A stretch of 64,000 bases of DNA from assembly GCA_039821145.1 (NCBI GenBank), contig JBCBOS010000019.1, positions 62,001 through 126,000 of the forward strand, read 5' to 3'. Each line of letters begins with the position of its first letter. Positions within the stretch are counted from its first letter, which is position 1. The notes beneath the pieces are model-generated. The model searched no databases, was not told the origin of the DNA, and worked only from the letters and a program-made list of their open reading frames with translations. Shown in pieces: positions 24,671 to 33,789 of the stretch. The position numbers were made by a program, and so were the translations under genes. This DNA comes from JBCCSZ01 sp039821145. Lineage in GTDB: Bacteria > Bacteroidota > Bacteroidia > Chitinophagales > Saprospiraceae.

Positions 24671-26425
24671 ATGAAAAAGGCAAAGCACAACACGCACATC
24701 TCCAACGTCCTTGTCATCGGCAGTGGAGGATCTGGATTGCGCGCCGCCATCGAAGCCAAAATGGCTGGCGCAGAAGTTACTGTTTTGGGCAAGAGAGCCA
24801 AAGAAGATGTCCACACCGTCCTGGCAGCAGGTGGGATCAATGCATCCTTTGGCAATGTAGACCCACAGGACAGTTGGATGCAACATTTTGCCGACACCAT
24901 GATAGAGGGATACCACCTATCAGAGCCAAGGATGGTAGAACTCATGGCCAAGGAAGCCCCCGAAAGAGTGCGGGAAATCGATGAGTGGGGAGCCAATTTT
25001 GCCAAACTGGACAATGGAAAACTGGACCAGCGATTTTTTGGCGCACATACCTACCGACGCACCTGCTACTATGGCGACTACACGGGGCGATCCATCCTCT
25101 TTGCATTGCTGCGAAAAGCAGAATCTCTCAAAATCCCCATCTACGATTCTCAATACGTAACCGAATTATTGGTACACGACCAAACCTGCTTTGGGGTGAT
25201 GACCTTCAACATCAAAAACGGGGAACGGACTGTCTTCTTGGCCGATGCCGTCATACTGGCCGCTGGTGGGCACACCCGCATCTGGCGAAAGAGTTCTTCC
25301 CGTCGAAATGAAAATACGGGCGATGGCTTCTACTTGGGCTTGAAGGCAGGATGCAGCCTGACAGATATGGAAATGGTCCAATTTCATCCAACTGGCATGG
25401 TCATCCCCGAGCAAATTGCGGGGACACTCGTCACCGAAGCGGTGCGCGGCGAAGGTGGCCTGCTGATCAATGGAAAGGGCGAGCGTTTCATGGGCAAATA
25501 CGATCCGGAGCGGATGGAGTTGTCGACAAGAGACCGGGTCGCGATGGCCAACTACACCGAGATTGTCGAGGGCCGGGCCACGCCCAATGGTGGGGTATTC
25601 CTCGACATCAGCCACAAAGACAAGGACTTCATCATCGAAAAGCTGCCTCGCATGTACCGCCAGTTTTTGGACACGCTGATGATCGACATCTCCAAAAGTC
25701 CCATGGAGGTGGCTCCCACTGCACACTATTCGATGGGGGGTGTCGTGGTTGATCCGGATACCCACTGGACGGGCATTGAAGGTTTGTATGCTGCGGGAGA
25801 AGTCACAGGTGGCTTGCACGGTGCCAATCGATTGGGCGGAAATTCTCTGGCGGAAATCCTCATCTTCGGCAAGCGAGCCGGAGAGGCAGCCGTGATGCAC
25901 TCGGAGAGCCTGAATGCGCATCTGAGATCAAAGGAAAAGATCCAAGCGGCCCACGACAAAATAGATTCCTTCATCAGAAGCGGCTCTGAGGTGGTGCGAC
26001 CCATGCAACGGGCGCTTCGCAACATCATGTGGGAAAGTTGTGGGGTGGTGAGAGATGAGAAGAGGATGAAGGAAGGCATCGACAAGTTGACGGAGATTGA
26101 AAACGTTTTGCCCCACCTGGACGTCCGCCCCGACTCGGAGGGATTTGAGGATTTGATGTTGGCGTTCGATTTGGAAGGGTCCATCATGTCGGCCCAAGCC
26201 ACCATCCTTTCGGCCCAGGCCCGCCGGGAAAGTCGAGGAGCACATCAAAGAAGTGACCATCCCGAACTGAGCAAGGACCAATTGCTCAACTACCAGACAA
26301 TTTTGGATGGACAAGGAAAAGTAGCGGTGACTCGCCACGCCCTCAAGCCTATGGAGGACGAGCTGAAGGCGGCGGTGCGGGAAACTTCCGAAATCACAGA
26401 TTTCAAGGGCTTGCTTCTGGAATAA
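24671..26425 (+). CDS. FAD-dependent fumarate reductase / succinate dehydrogenase flavoprotein-like protein
   Basis: 584 aa, the size of FrdA/SdhA. The FAD site is VIGSGGSGLRAAIEAKMAGA; DVHTVLAAGGIN keeps the His that becomes covalently bound to FAD in FrdA/SdhA. Catalytic-region marks are VQFHPTGM, TEAVRGEGGLL, APTAHYSMGG and HGANRLGGNSLAE. There is no iron-sulfur or membrane-anchor subunit gene nearby and no signal peptide, so it may be a soluble reductase or oxidase (L-aspartate-oxidase-like or adenylylsulfate-reductase-like relatives are alternatives). Linked to PrpD- and ComA-like genes it suggests an organic-acid pathway. Confidence 0.8.
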   Translation: MKKAKHNTHISNVLVIGSGGSGLRAAIEAKMAGAEVTVLGKRAKEDVHTVLAAGGINASFGNVDPQDSWMQHFADTMIEGYHLSEPRMVELMAKEAPERVREIDEWGANFAKLDNGKLDQRFFGAHTYRRTCYYGDYTGRSILFALLRKAESLKIPIYDSQYVTELLVHDQTCFGVMTFNIKNGERTVFLADAVILAAGGHTRIWRKSSSRRNENTGDGFYLGLKAGCSLTDMEMVQFHPTGMVIPEQIAGTLVTEAVRGEGGLLINGKGERFMGKYDPERMELSTRDRVAMANYTEIVEGRATPNGGVFLDISHKDKDFIIEKLPRMYRQFLDTLMIDISKSPMEVAPTAHYSMGGVVVDPDTHWTGIEGLYAAGEVTGGLHGANRLGGNSLAEILIFGKRAGEAAVMHSESLNAHLRSKEKIQAAHDKIDSFIRSGSEVVRPMQRALRNIMWESCGVVRDEKRMKEGIDKLTEIENVLPHLDVRPDSEGFEDLMLAFDLEGSIMSAQATILSAQARRESRGAHQRSDHPELSKDQLLNYQTILDGQGKVAVTRHALKPMEDELKAAVRETSEITDFKGLLLE

Positions 26426-26446
26426 AGGGAAAACAGGCATACAAAA

Positions 26447-26474
26447 GCACCCTTGGAATCATTCCCAAGGGTGC
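26447..26474 (-). terminator. Terminator between the flavoprotein and SDR genes
   Basis: GCACCCTTGG and CCAAGGGTGC form a near-perfect stem (inner AAT/ATT also pairs). On the minus strand it is followed by TTTTGT, so it mainly ends SDR transcription; on the plus strand no T run follows, though it could still act weakly there. Confidence 0.75.
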
Positions 26475-26502
26475 CCAATCACTTCATCAGAATGTGCAGG
26501 TC

Positions 26503-27318
26503 CTAAAGACCATACAAAGCTTTTTGCTGTGCAAGAAATGCCTCCTCACCCAGTTTGTCTCTGTCGCTGAGCAACTGTTCGGTATCGGGTCCGACGCGAT
26601 AGCGGAGTCTGGGGCTCTCATCCGTTGCGGCCTCGTAAATGACCTCGGCCACCAGTTCTGGCGTAGAGGCAAGGCCACTCATTTTTTCAAATCCCTCAAA
26701 CAAGGCTTTGATCAGGGGCTGGTAGGCCTGGAGGGTTTCGTCGTTTTGGAAGTCAAAAGAACGGCCGCCGAAATCTGTGGCCGTCAGCCCCGGTTCTACC
26801 ACCTTTACCCGGACGCCAGCCTGTGCCATCTCAAAACTGAGAGCCTCCGATATTCCCTCCACGGCAAACTTGGTTCCGTGGTACAATGACCCCAATGGGA
26901 AGGTAATGCGACCGCCCATGGAAGAGATGTTGATGATCACGCCCGACTGCTGCGCGCGAAAGTGAGGAATGACCGTTCTGGTCACATCCAACAACCCTAA
27001 GACATTGGTCTGAAACTGGCGCTGAATACTCGCTCGGTCAAAGACCTCCAAAGGTCCATAGGCACCATAGCCTGCGTTGTTCAAGAGCGCATCAATCTGC
27101 CCGAACTGCTTCTGCCCTTCTTCTACGGCCTGCTCGATGGACGCGATGTCCAACACATCCAAACGGGTGACCAACACATTTTCCAAATCAATCAATTCCG
27201 TTTCTTTGTCGGGGCTGCGCATGGTGGCGATCACGTTCCACCCTTTTTGCTGAAACAAACGGGCAGCAGATTTGCCGATGCCACTGCTGGCGCCTGTAAT
27301 CAAAATTGTTTTTGCCAT
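26503..27318 (-). CDS. Short-chain dehydrogenase/reductase
   Basis: 271 aa from the ATG at 27318 (MAKTILITGASSGIGKS); a Met 12 codons earlier would break the usual SDR N-terminus. The cofactor motif TGASSGIG, the structural NNAG (LLNNAGYGAYG), the catalytic Ser in INISSMGG and the YHGTK active-site motif are all present. It is a classical NAD(P)-dependent oxidoreductase of unknown substrate. The AraC-type gene lies 119 bases upstream in the same direction and may control it. Confidence 0.9.
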   Translation of the reverse strand: MAKTILITGASSGIGKSAARLFQQKGWNVIATMRSPDKETELIDLENVLVTRLDVLDIASIEQAVEEGQKQFGQIDALLNNAGYGAYGPLEVFDRASIQRQFQTNVLGLLDVTRTVIPHFRAQQSGVIINISSMGGRITFPLGSLYHGTKFAVEGISEALSFEMAQAGVRVKVVEPGLTATDFGGRSFDFQNDETLQAYQPLIKALFEGFEKMSGLASTPELVAEVIYEAATDESPRLRYRVGPDTEQLLSDRDKLGEEAFLAQQKALYGL

Positions 27319-27437
27319 TTCTATATCGGATTTTATTGTTAGCAATGATGTCACAACAAATGTCTATTCATTGCAAAGAAGTCTGTAACACATTTCAAAG
27401 GAAGGAAAACACTTTTCTCAGATGGGTGTAGGCCCAC

Positions 27438-28343
27438 TCAATTGCTGCGGTACTGCTGCGGGGTCAGACCAGTCTTGTTTTTGAACAATCGGCTGAAGTA
27501 ATGGGGGTAGTTGAACCCAAGAGTGTACGCAATGCCACTGATGGAGTCATTGGAAGAGAGCAACAAATTCTTGGCCTTTTCCACCAAAAAATCATTGATG
27601 TGGTCCTTGGCTGTTCGTCCGGTCTCCTTTTTGAGAAGGTCGCTCAGATAATTGGGAGACAAATGGCATTGCTTGGCCAAGTATTGGACACTGGGCGTTC
27701 CCGACTGCAGCAAGGCATCGGCCTCATAATATTGATCCAACAAAGACTCTACCTTGGCAACCAAGTCCTGGTGGTGGGCGGCGCGGGTATGGAATTGGCG
27801 CTCGTAATACCGCATGCAGTAGTTGAGCAGCAATTCAATGTTGGACACCAATACGCTTTGGCTGTGCCGATCGATGCGCTCCCCCATCTCTGCCTCTATC
27901 ATGGAAATACAATGATGGACCGTTGCCTGCTCCTGCTCAGACATGTGCAATGCTTCGTATACGTCGTAAGAGAAAAAGGAGTACTCCTTCATCCGGGTGC
28001 CCAGGGGGGTATTCCGAATCAAGTCTGGGTGGAAGTACAGCATCCAGCCTTGTATCTCGTTCAATCGCTGTGGCTTGTTGAGTTTGACCACCTGTTTGGG
28101 AGACGTGAATATCATGACTCCACCTTCAAAATCGTAGTGATTTCTTCCATAATCCATCCCACAGCTGGCGTCCTTGAGAGCGATGCAGTACAAATCCGAG
28201 GTGATCTTCACACCCACGACTTCCTCTCCATAGGTCAATTTGGAGGTGTCAAAAATCGTGATCAGCGGATGCTTGGGCTCCCCAAAGCCCATGGCCTTGC
28301 TCAATTGGGTGATGGATTCGTAGTGGATGAATTTTTCAGCCAT
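27438..28343 (-). CDS. AraC-family transcriptional regulator
   Basis: 301 aa. The N-terminal two thirds form a cupin-like sensing domain (residues about 20-180). Residues about 200-301 hold the AraC double helix-turn-helix, with YLAKQCHLSPNYLSDLLKKE in the first and the signature ISGIAYTLGFNYPHYFSRLF then KNKTGLTPQQYR in the second. The effector is unknown. Probable regulator of the SDR gene downstream. Confidence 0.9.
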   Translation of the reverse strand: MAEKFIHYESITQLSKAMGFGEPKHPLITIFDTSKLTYGEEVVGVKITSDLYCIALKDASCGMDYGRNHYDFEGGVMIFTSPKQVVKLNKPQRLNEIQGWMLYFHPDLIRNTPLGTRMKEYSFFSYDVYEALHMSEQEQATVHHCISMIEAEMGERIDRHSQSVLVSNIELLLNYCMRYYERQFHTRAAHHQDLVAKVESLLDQYYEADALLQSGTPSVQYLAKQCHLSPNYLSDLLKKETGRTAKDHINDFLVEKAKNLLLSSNDSISGIAYTLGFNYPHYFSRLFKNKTGLTPQQYRSN

Positions 28344-28447
28344 TTGCTTTTTCTTTCAATGTGGAGCAAAACGCCAACGATTGCTAACACAAAAAACGGA
28401 AGGAACAACACATTTCTATGAATGGCTTCCGATAAAGCCCCGATACA

Positions 28448-29629
28448 TCAATCCACCGACAGCACTAGTCCCTTGAGATAGGAACCTTCCGCGTGAAAAA
28501 TATTGACCGGATGATCGGGCGGTTGCGACAATCGGTGCAGCACCCGTATGCCCCGGCCCGCCTCGATGGCAGCAGCGACGATGGTATTGTAAAATAGTGG
28601 AAAATCAACCACTTGGGAGCAGGAAAAAGTGAAGAGCAAGCCTCCCTTCGCCGTGCGTTTGAGGGCCTCTACATTGAGTCGCTTGTATCCCTGTACGGCC
28701 GCATGTCGCTTTTTCACCGTTTTGGCATAAGCCGGAGGGTCCACCACCATGATCTCGTACTGCTTTTCTCCCATCTCTTTCAAAAAGCGCAGCACATCCT
28801 CTGCATGTGCCTGGTGCCGTCCATCATCCCCATCGTTGAGCGCAGCGTTTTTCTCGGTCCATTCAATGGCCTTTTTCGACGCATCCACTGAGGCCACCTC
28901 TCGGGCTCCCGCAGCCAGGGCATAGATGGAAAATCCACCCGAATAACAAAAGGTATTGAGGACACTCTTTCCGGCGGCATATTGAGAAAGCAATTGTCGG
29001 TTGTCTCGCTGATCGAGGAAGAATCCAGTCTTTTGCCCCCGTTCCCAATCCACCCAAAAGCGATGACCGTTCTCTACGACCTCACCCACTTGCCCCTCCC
29101 CCAGTCGGTAGGCATTTTGTACGCCAGCAGCATAGCGGGCCGGGAGGCTTTCGTGGCTTTTATCATAAATGGCCTCTAGCTGTCCTTTCATCACCTTGGC
29201 CAAAGCGGCAGCAATCTGATCCAACGACTGGTGCATGCCGATGTCGTGGCATTGAACAACGGCCGTCTTTCCATACACATCGATGATGAGTCCCGGCAGA
29301 CCATCTCCCTCCCCGTGAACAAGCCTGTAGCAATTGGTTTGTCCATCCTGCACAATCCCCAAACGCTCCCGCAAGTGGAAGGCATTGAAGAGTTTTTGTT
29401 CCCAAAAGGCCGCGTCCACCGGCTCTTCCACAAAACTGATGACCCGCACGGCAATGCTCCCATCCTGGTAATGCCCCTTGGCGAGGTAGCGACCATTGTG
29501 ATCCAAGACCTCCACCAGCTCTCCGTCCACAGGCCGATCTGCCATCCGACCGATGGCCCCGGAGAAAATCCAGGGGTGAAATCGACGAACCGACTGCGCC
29601 TTCTTGGGTTTCAGATAAAGTTTTTTCAT
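28448..29629 (-). CDS. rlmI: 23S rRNA cytosine methyltransferase RlmI-like (class I SAM-dependent)
   Basis: 393 aa, matching RlmI (about 396). Residues 1-80 are a PUA RNA-binding domain (LKPKKAQSVRRFHPWIFSGA). The middle contains the family segment GQKTGFFLDQRDNR. The SAM site is VLNTFCYSGGFSIYALAAGA, the catalytic-site region is VVDPPAYAK, and the nucleophile region is FTFSCSQ. RlmI methylates C1962 of 23S rRNA in E. coli; the paralogue question within Bacteroidota cannot be settled here. Divergent from typA. Confidence 0.9.
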   Translation of the reverse strand: MKKLYLKPKKAQSVRRFHPWIFSGAIGRMADRPVDGELVEVLDHNGRYLAKGHYQDGSIAVRVISFVEEPVDAAFWEQKLFNAFHLRERLGIVQDGQTNCYRLVHGEGDGLPGLIIDVYGKTAVVQCHDIGMHQSLDQIAAALAKVMKGQLEAIYDKSHESLPARYAAGVQNAYRLGEGQVGEVVENGHRFWVDWERGQKTGFFLDQRDNRQLLSQYAAGKSVLNTFCYSGGFSIYALAAGAREVASVDASKKAIEWTEKNAALNDGDDGRHQAHAEDVLRFLKEMGEKQYEIMVVDPPAYAKTVKKRHAAVQGYKRLNVEALKRTAKGGLLFTFSCSQVVDFPLFYNTIVAAAIEAGRGIRVLHRLSQPPDHPVNIFHAEGSYLKGLVLSVD

Positions 29630-29679
29630 AAATACAGGCTATTTTTTCTTCTTCCCTATCTTTTGTACTCAATTCTACC

Positions 29680-29687
29680 TAATTTTG
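29680..29687 (+). promoter_or_regulatory. -7 element TAATTTTG before typA
   Basis: Perfect TAnnTTTG match 120 bases before the typA start, in the 177-base spacer between rlmI and typA. The nearest TTG is only 14 bases upstream, shorter than usual, so the call is tentative. Confidence 0.35.
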
Positions 29688-29806
29688 CGGCCTTAAAGAA
29701 GAAAATTAGCGATTTCTTCATCCAAAAAAGGCAACGAAGCTCCTCCGGGACGCGTTTCACTACGGTTGGCCCACAGGCGGGTCTACACAGCATAAAAATA
29801 AAACTC

Positions 29807-31621
29807 ATGCAAAGCATCCGAAATATTGCCATCATCGCGCACGTCGATCACGGAAAAACCACCCTGGTAGATAAAATGCTACTGGCGGGCAAGCTTTTCA
29901 AAGACCACGAAAAGCCCGGTGAGTTGATCATGGACAACAACGATCTGGAAAGAGAAAGAGGCATCACCATCCTGGCAAAGAATGCGTCCATGACCTACAA
30001 AGGTGTCAAAATCAACATCATAGACACCCCTGGTCACAGCGATTTTGGAGGAGAAGTCGAGCGGGTATTGAACATGGCAGACGGAGTGCTCTTGCTGGTC
30101 GATGCCTTTGAAGGCCCCATGCCTCAGACCCGTTTCGTCCTGCAAAAGGCCCTGGAACTGGGACTCAAGCCCATCGTAGTGGTCAACAAGGTCGACAAGG
30201 AAAACTGTACTCCGGATGAGGTCCAAGAGGCGGTTTTCGACCTGATGTTCAACCTGGATGCCACCGAGGAACAGTTGGATTTCCCCACCATCTTCGGCTC
30301 TGCCAAAAACGGCTGGATGGGAACCGAATGGCAAACACCTGGCGAGGACATCACTCCCCTGCTGGAGGCCATTTTGGAACACATTCCCCCACCCAAGGTG
30401 GAAGAAGGGACCTTGCAAATGTTGGTGACCTCTCTGGATTACTCCTCTTACATCGGCCGAATTGCCATCGGGCGCCTGCAGAGAGGCGAGATCAAATCTG
30501 GGCAACGCATCGCCCTCATCAAGCGGGATGGATCTGCCAAGCAGCACAACATCAAAGGACTTTATCTCTTTGACGGGCTGGGCAAGGTGAAGGTCGACAA
30601 GGTAGGGGCCGGAGACATCTGTGCCATCATGGGAATAGATGGTTTTGAAATCGGTGACACCATTGCCGATACAGAAAACCCGCAGGCACTGCCAACCATT
30701 GCCATCGACGAACCGACGATGAGCATGCTGTTCACCATCAACGACTCTCCATTTTTTGGCAAAGAGGGCAAATTCGTCACCTCTCGCCACATCAACGAAC
30801 GACTGGAAAAAGAACTGGAAAAAAACCTGGCCTTGCGCGTCGAGCAAACCAACTCCGCTGATTCCTTCCGGGTATTCGGACGCGGGGTCTTGCACCTCTC
30901 GGTCCTCATAGAGACCATGCGACGGGAAGGCTATGAGCTGCAGATCGGCCAACCACAAGTCATCCTGAAACAAGTGGACGGCAAGAAGCACGAACCCATC
31001 GAAGAGTTGAACATCGATGTGACAGAAGAATTTTCTGGCAAGGTGATCGAGATGGTCACCCGCCGCAAGGGCCTGATGCTCTCTATGGAACCCAAGGGCG
31101 ACCGGATGCTGCTGGCATTTGAGATTCCCTCCCGGGGCATCATCGGACTGCGCAGTCAAATGCTGACCGCAACGGCAGGTGAAGCCATCATGTCGCATCG
31201 CTTCAAACAATTTCAAGAGCACAAAGGGGACATTCCAGGCCGCCAAAACGGCTCACTGATTTCCATGGAAACCGGAAAGTCCATCCCCTTCAGCATCAAC
31301 AACCTTCAGGAACGAGGCAAGTTTTTCATCAGCCCAAATGTGGACATCTACGAAGGACAGGTCGTGGGAGAAAACAGTCGTCCGGGCGATTTGGTGGTCA
31401 ACCTGACCAAGACCAAGAAACTGACCAATATGCGCTCTGCCGGAGCCGATGCAAAGGTCAAATTGGTTCCTCCCATCATCTTTACCTTGGAAGAAGCACT
31501 GGAATACATTCAGGCAGATGAGTATGTAGAGGTGACACCCGATTCCATTCGACTGCGAAAGGTCCTACTGAAGGAGCACGAGCGCAAGCGCGCCAAGAAT
31601 GCCAAGGTCTCGGTTGGCTGA
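29807..31621 (+). CDS. typA: Translational GTPase TypA/BipA
   Basis: 604 aa from ATG 29807 (MQSIRNIAIIAHVDHGKTT), the usual N-terminus; the frame is open further upstream but that part overlaps rlmI. G-domain motifs AHVDHGKTT, DTPGHSDFGGE and NKVDKE are complete. The EF-G-like domains and the TypA-specific C-terminus (LRSQMLTATAGEAIMSHRF; RKVLLKEHERKRA) are intact. TypA binds ribosomes and supports large-subunit assembly and growth under stress. It is convergent with the DoxX gene, 21 bases apart. Confidence 0.97.
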   Translation: MQSIRNIAIIAHVDHGKTTLVDKMLLAGKLFKDHEKPGELIMDNNDLERERGITILAKNASMTYKGVKINIIDTPGHSDFGGEVERVLNMADGVLLLVDAFEGPMPQTRFVLQKALELGLKPIVVVNKVDKENCTPDEVQEAVFDLMFNLDATEEQLDFPTIFGSAKNGWMGTEWQTPGEDITPLLEAILEHIPPPKVEEGTLQMLVTSLDYSSYIGRIAIGRLQRGEIKSGQRIALIKRDGSAKQHNIKGLYLFDGLGKVKVDKVGAGDICAIMGIDGFEIGDTIADTENPQALPTIAIDEPTMSMLFTINDSPFFGKEGKFVTSRHINERLEKELEKNLALRVEQTNSADSFRVFGRGVLHLSVLIETMRREGYELQIGQPQVILKQVDGKKHEPIEELNIDVTEEFSGKVIEMVTRRKGLMLSMEPKGDRMLLAFEIPSRGIIGLRSQMLTATAGEAIMSHRFKQFQEHKGDIPGRQNGSLISMETGKSIPFSINNLQERGKFFISPNVDIYEGQVVGENSRPGDLVVNLTKTKKLTNMRSAGADAKVKLVPPIIFTLEEALEYIQADEYVEVTPDSIRLRKVLLKEHERKRAKNAKVSVG

Positions 31622-31642
31622 TCAGGTCAGTGGGCTCGGTTG

Positions 31643-32011
31643 TCAGTCCAAGCCAAATATCTCGGGCTTTCGCAGGTAGGTACCCACCCATAACAAGGTA
31701 TTCAGGGCAACACCCGGCACGGGCATTTCGCCAGCGGACAGTTCTGTGACGATGGCTCCTCCCAGGTAACTGGTCAGCAGAAAGAACCCGATGTTGTTGG
31801 TCTTGGGAATGACAAAGGCGATGACGCAGAGCAGCTCGATGATGCCGATGATCAGTACTTTGCCGCCCAAGCCCCTCTCTGTCAAAAAAGCAGTCACGCC
31901 TTCTCCACCGATCAATTTGTTGCCGGTGCTGGCCAGCATGGCCAAGACGACAATACCGCTGATGACCATGCCGATGGTGTTTCTTGTCTTGTTTACTGTT
32001 GTCATTGTCAT
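31643..32011 (-). CDS. DoxX-like family membrane protein
   Basis: 122 aa from the ATG at 32011 (MTMTTVNKTRNTIGMVISG); the open frame continues 48 codons upstream but that part lacks features. Four hydrophobic spans are visible: IGMVISGIVVLAMLASTG, VLIIGIIELLCVIAFVIP, FFLLTSYLGGAIVTEL, VALNTLLWVGTYL. The first span then KLIGG and the later ELSAG spacing fit DoxX-like proteins (DoxX_2 type). Function is not known beyond a general redox or envelope link. Confidence 0.75.
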   Translation of the reverse strand: MTMTTVNKTRNTIGMVISGIVVLAMLASTGNKLIGGEGVTAFLTERGLGGKVLIIGIIELLCVIAFVIPKTNNIGFFLLTSYLGGAIVTELSAGEMPVPGVALNTLLWVGTYLRKPEIFGLD

Positions 32012-32118
32012 TGATGTTTTTTGTGTGCAAGCAATTGCCTGTTGTTGAGTAGTGGCCAAAATAGTCAATTTTTTGGCGAACGCCCCCATTTCCTTACAAT
32101 TCGTCCCAGCTGGTTCCT

Positions 32119-33576
32119 TTACGATTTGAGTTGTTCGACCCTTCGGCAACTCCATGCATGGAAATCAAAATACACAAAGTCTTTGTTGGCTGCCGGGTCG
32201 CAACTGATGGTCTCCAATTCTCGGGACAACTCTTGCAGGTGTTTCCTTTTCTGTCCTGGATGGCGAAAGCAGAGGCGACAATACTGAATAAAGGCTGTTT
32301 CCAATGGCCCCAATCGATCTATTTTTTTGAGTTCCCGGTAGGCTGAGTCCAATTCCGATCCCAGGAGTTGTTGCAATTCCAATTCTTCGTAAATGATGAG
32401 GGTGAAAATCCGTCGAATGCTGGCGTTGACCTCCAGTTGAGGGACCTGGTACCAAAAGCGCACCCATTCCATCCCCTGGCTGTATTGATCGAGCAATATG
32501 TAGGAGCGCACCACCAATTCCACCAAATACCCCACTTGGGCCTCCCCCATTTGCTGGTGATAGTCGTGCAGGTACTCCCCTGTTTTGGCCAGCACCTTGC
32601 GGATTTTGTCCCAAGACTTAGTAATGGAGTAAAAGTCCAACAAACGGGCGTATTTGATGTAGCGGATGTAGATGCTGTCCTGGGAGGGGTCTTTTTCCAG
32701 GATTTCCAGTTTGACCAAGGTGTTTTCGAAGTAGCGGAGGTCTTTGTTGAGGGTGGCAATGTAGAGGGAATTGCTGAGGATGGGGAGCTTGCGAGACTTT
32801 TTGAAGAAGTGTTCGTGTCGTTCAAAAAAAGCCAGGTAATCTTTTTGGCGAATGTGGGCTTGGTCAAAGCGACGGAGGATGAACTCGCGGATGCTCCGAA
32901 TGTAATACCAGTTCTCCTTTGCCTTGATGCTCAATGCCAAGTTGGGATCTTCCAGCAATGGGTTGTCGAAGATGTTGGGAAACCGGCTGGCGTTCGTGAC
33001 AAAAGATTCGGTAAACTGCAGCGATCGGACTTGCTCGCGCAGCAGACGCAGTTCATTGAGGTTCTGTATCTGGTCCACAATCCGTTGACGCTCCTGGCCG
33101 TGTTTGTTGAGCTGCTCCGCAAAACCGATGATTCCCTCCCGAAACAAGACATCCTCTTCCAGCTCGATGAGTCGAAGGATGATGGAGAACTCTTCAAATT
33201 CATAGGCCAGCTTCTTGGCTTGCCGCAATATCTTTCCCGCCTTGTTGCGGAAGCCTTTCTCCAGCAAGATGTCTACAAAGACCACCATTTGATTGAGTCG
33301 ACGATAGGGACTTGTGCTCCGGTGAAAATTGGACAAGCTTCCCATCAGCTGCTGAAAGAGGTAATTGCACTCCGAACTCCAGTACTTGTCGATCGACTCT
33401 CCCCGAAACTGCTCCCGTATCTGATGGAGTCCCGAGTCAGGGTTGCTTTCCAGACCATCGTACAGGCGAACATAGTTTTTTTGCTCCCCTCCACTGTGCA
33501 TAGAAGCATATTTTCGAAAGGCAGCCTTCTCCCGAGCGCTGAGTGATCCGACAAATTTGTGTAAAAAATCATTCAT
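32119..33576 (-). CDS. Large all-helical cytoplasmic protein, unknown function
   Basis: 485 aa with no signal peptide or membrane span. Almost the whole chain is predicted helix with many charged residues and repeated Arg/Leu-rich segments (LRLIELEEDVLFREGIIGF, YIRYIKYARLLDFYSITKSW), suggesting a helical-repeat (TPR-like) scaffold. N-terminal MNDFLHKFVGSLSAREKAAF is reminiscent of uncharacterised proteins in Saprospiria-type genomes; I cannot name a family. It stands alone with an AT-rich 213-base upstream region. Confidence 0.6.
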   Translation of the reverse strand: MNDFLHKFVGSLSAREKAAFRKYASMHSGGEQKNYVRLYDGLESNPDSGLHQIREQFRGESIDKYWSSECNYLFQQLMGSLSNFHRSTSPYRRLNQMVVFVDILLEKGFRNKAGKILRQAKKLAYEFEEFSIILRLIELEEDVLFREGIIGFAEQLNKHGQERQRIVDQIQNLNELRLLREQVRSLQFTESFVTNASRFPNIFDNPLLEDPNLALSIKAKENWYYIRSIREFILRRFDQAHIRQKDYLAFFERHEHFFKKSRKLPILSNSLYIATLNKDLRYFENTLVKLEILEKDPSQDSIYIRYIKYARLLDFYSITKSWDKIRKVLAKTGEYLHDYHQQMGEAQVGYLVELVVRSYILLDQYSQGMEWVRFWYQVPQLEVNASIRRIFTLIIYEELELQQLLGSELDSAYRELKKIDRLGPLETAFIQYCRLCFRHPGQKRKHLQELSRELETISCDPAANKDFVYFDFHAWSCRRVEQLKS

Positions 33577-33789
33577 TTAAAATCCTCATTTTACAGAAAA
33601 AATCATTCTAAAATAGAATATACTCTGTGTTCCTTGTGGTTTTTTCTTAATAAAATGCAAATATGGCAAAAATTTAGATTCCTCAAAATACATATTTTTT
33701 CTTTGTTCGTGCTTTGCCATACATTTATCTTAGATATAATAAAACCCCAGAATTAAATTTTACCTTCTTCTAATCTAAAACTGGCACGC

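Noticed and set aside
24399..24674. 91-codon frame between the ComA-like and flavoprotein genes
   Set aside because: Begins inside or next to the terminator, no signal or family features, and runs into the next gene.
29879..31246. 455-codon minus-strand frame opposite typA
   Set aside because: Shadow of typA, whose GTPase motifs are intact on the plus strand.
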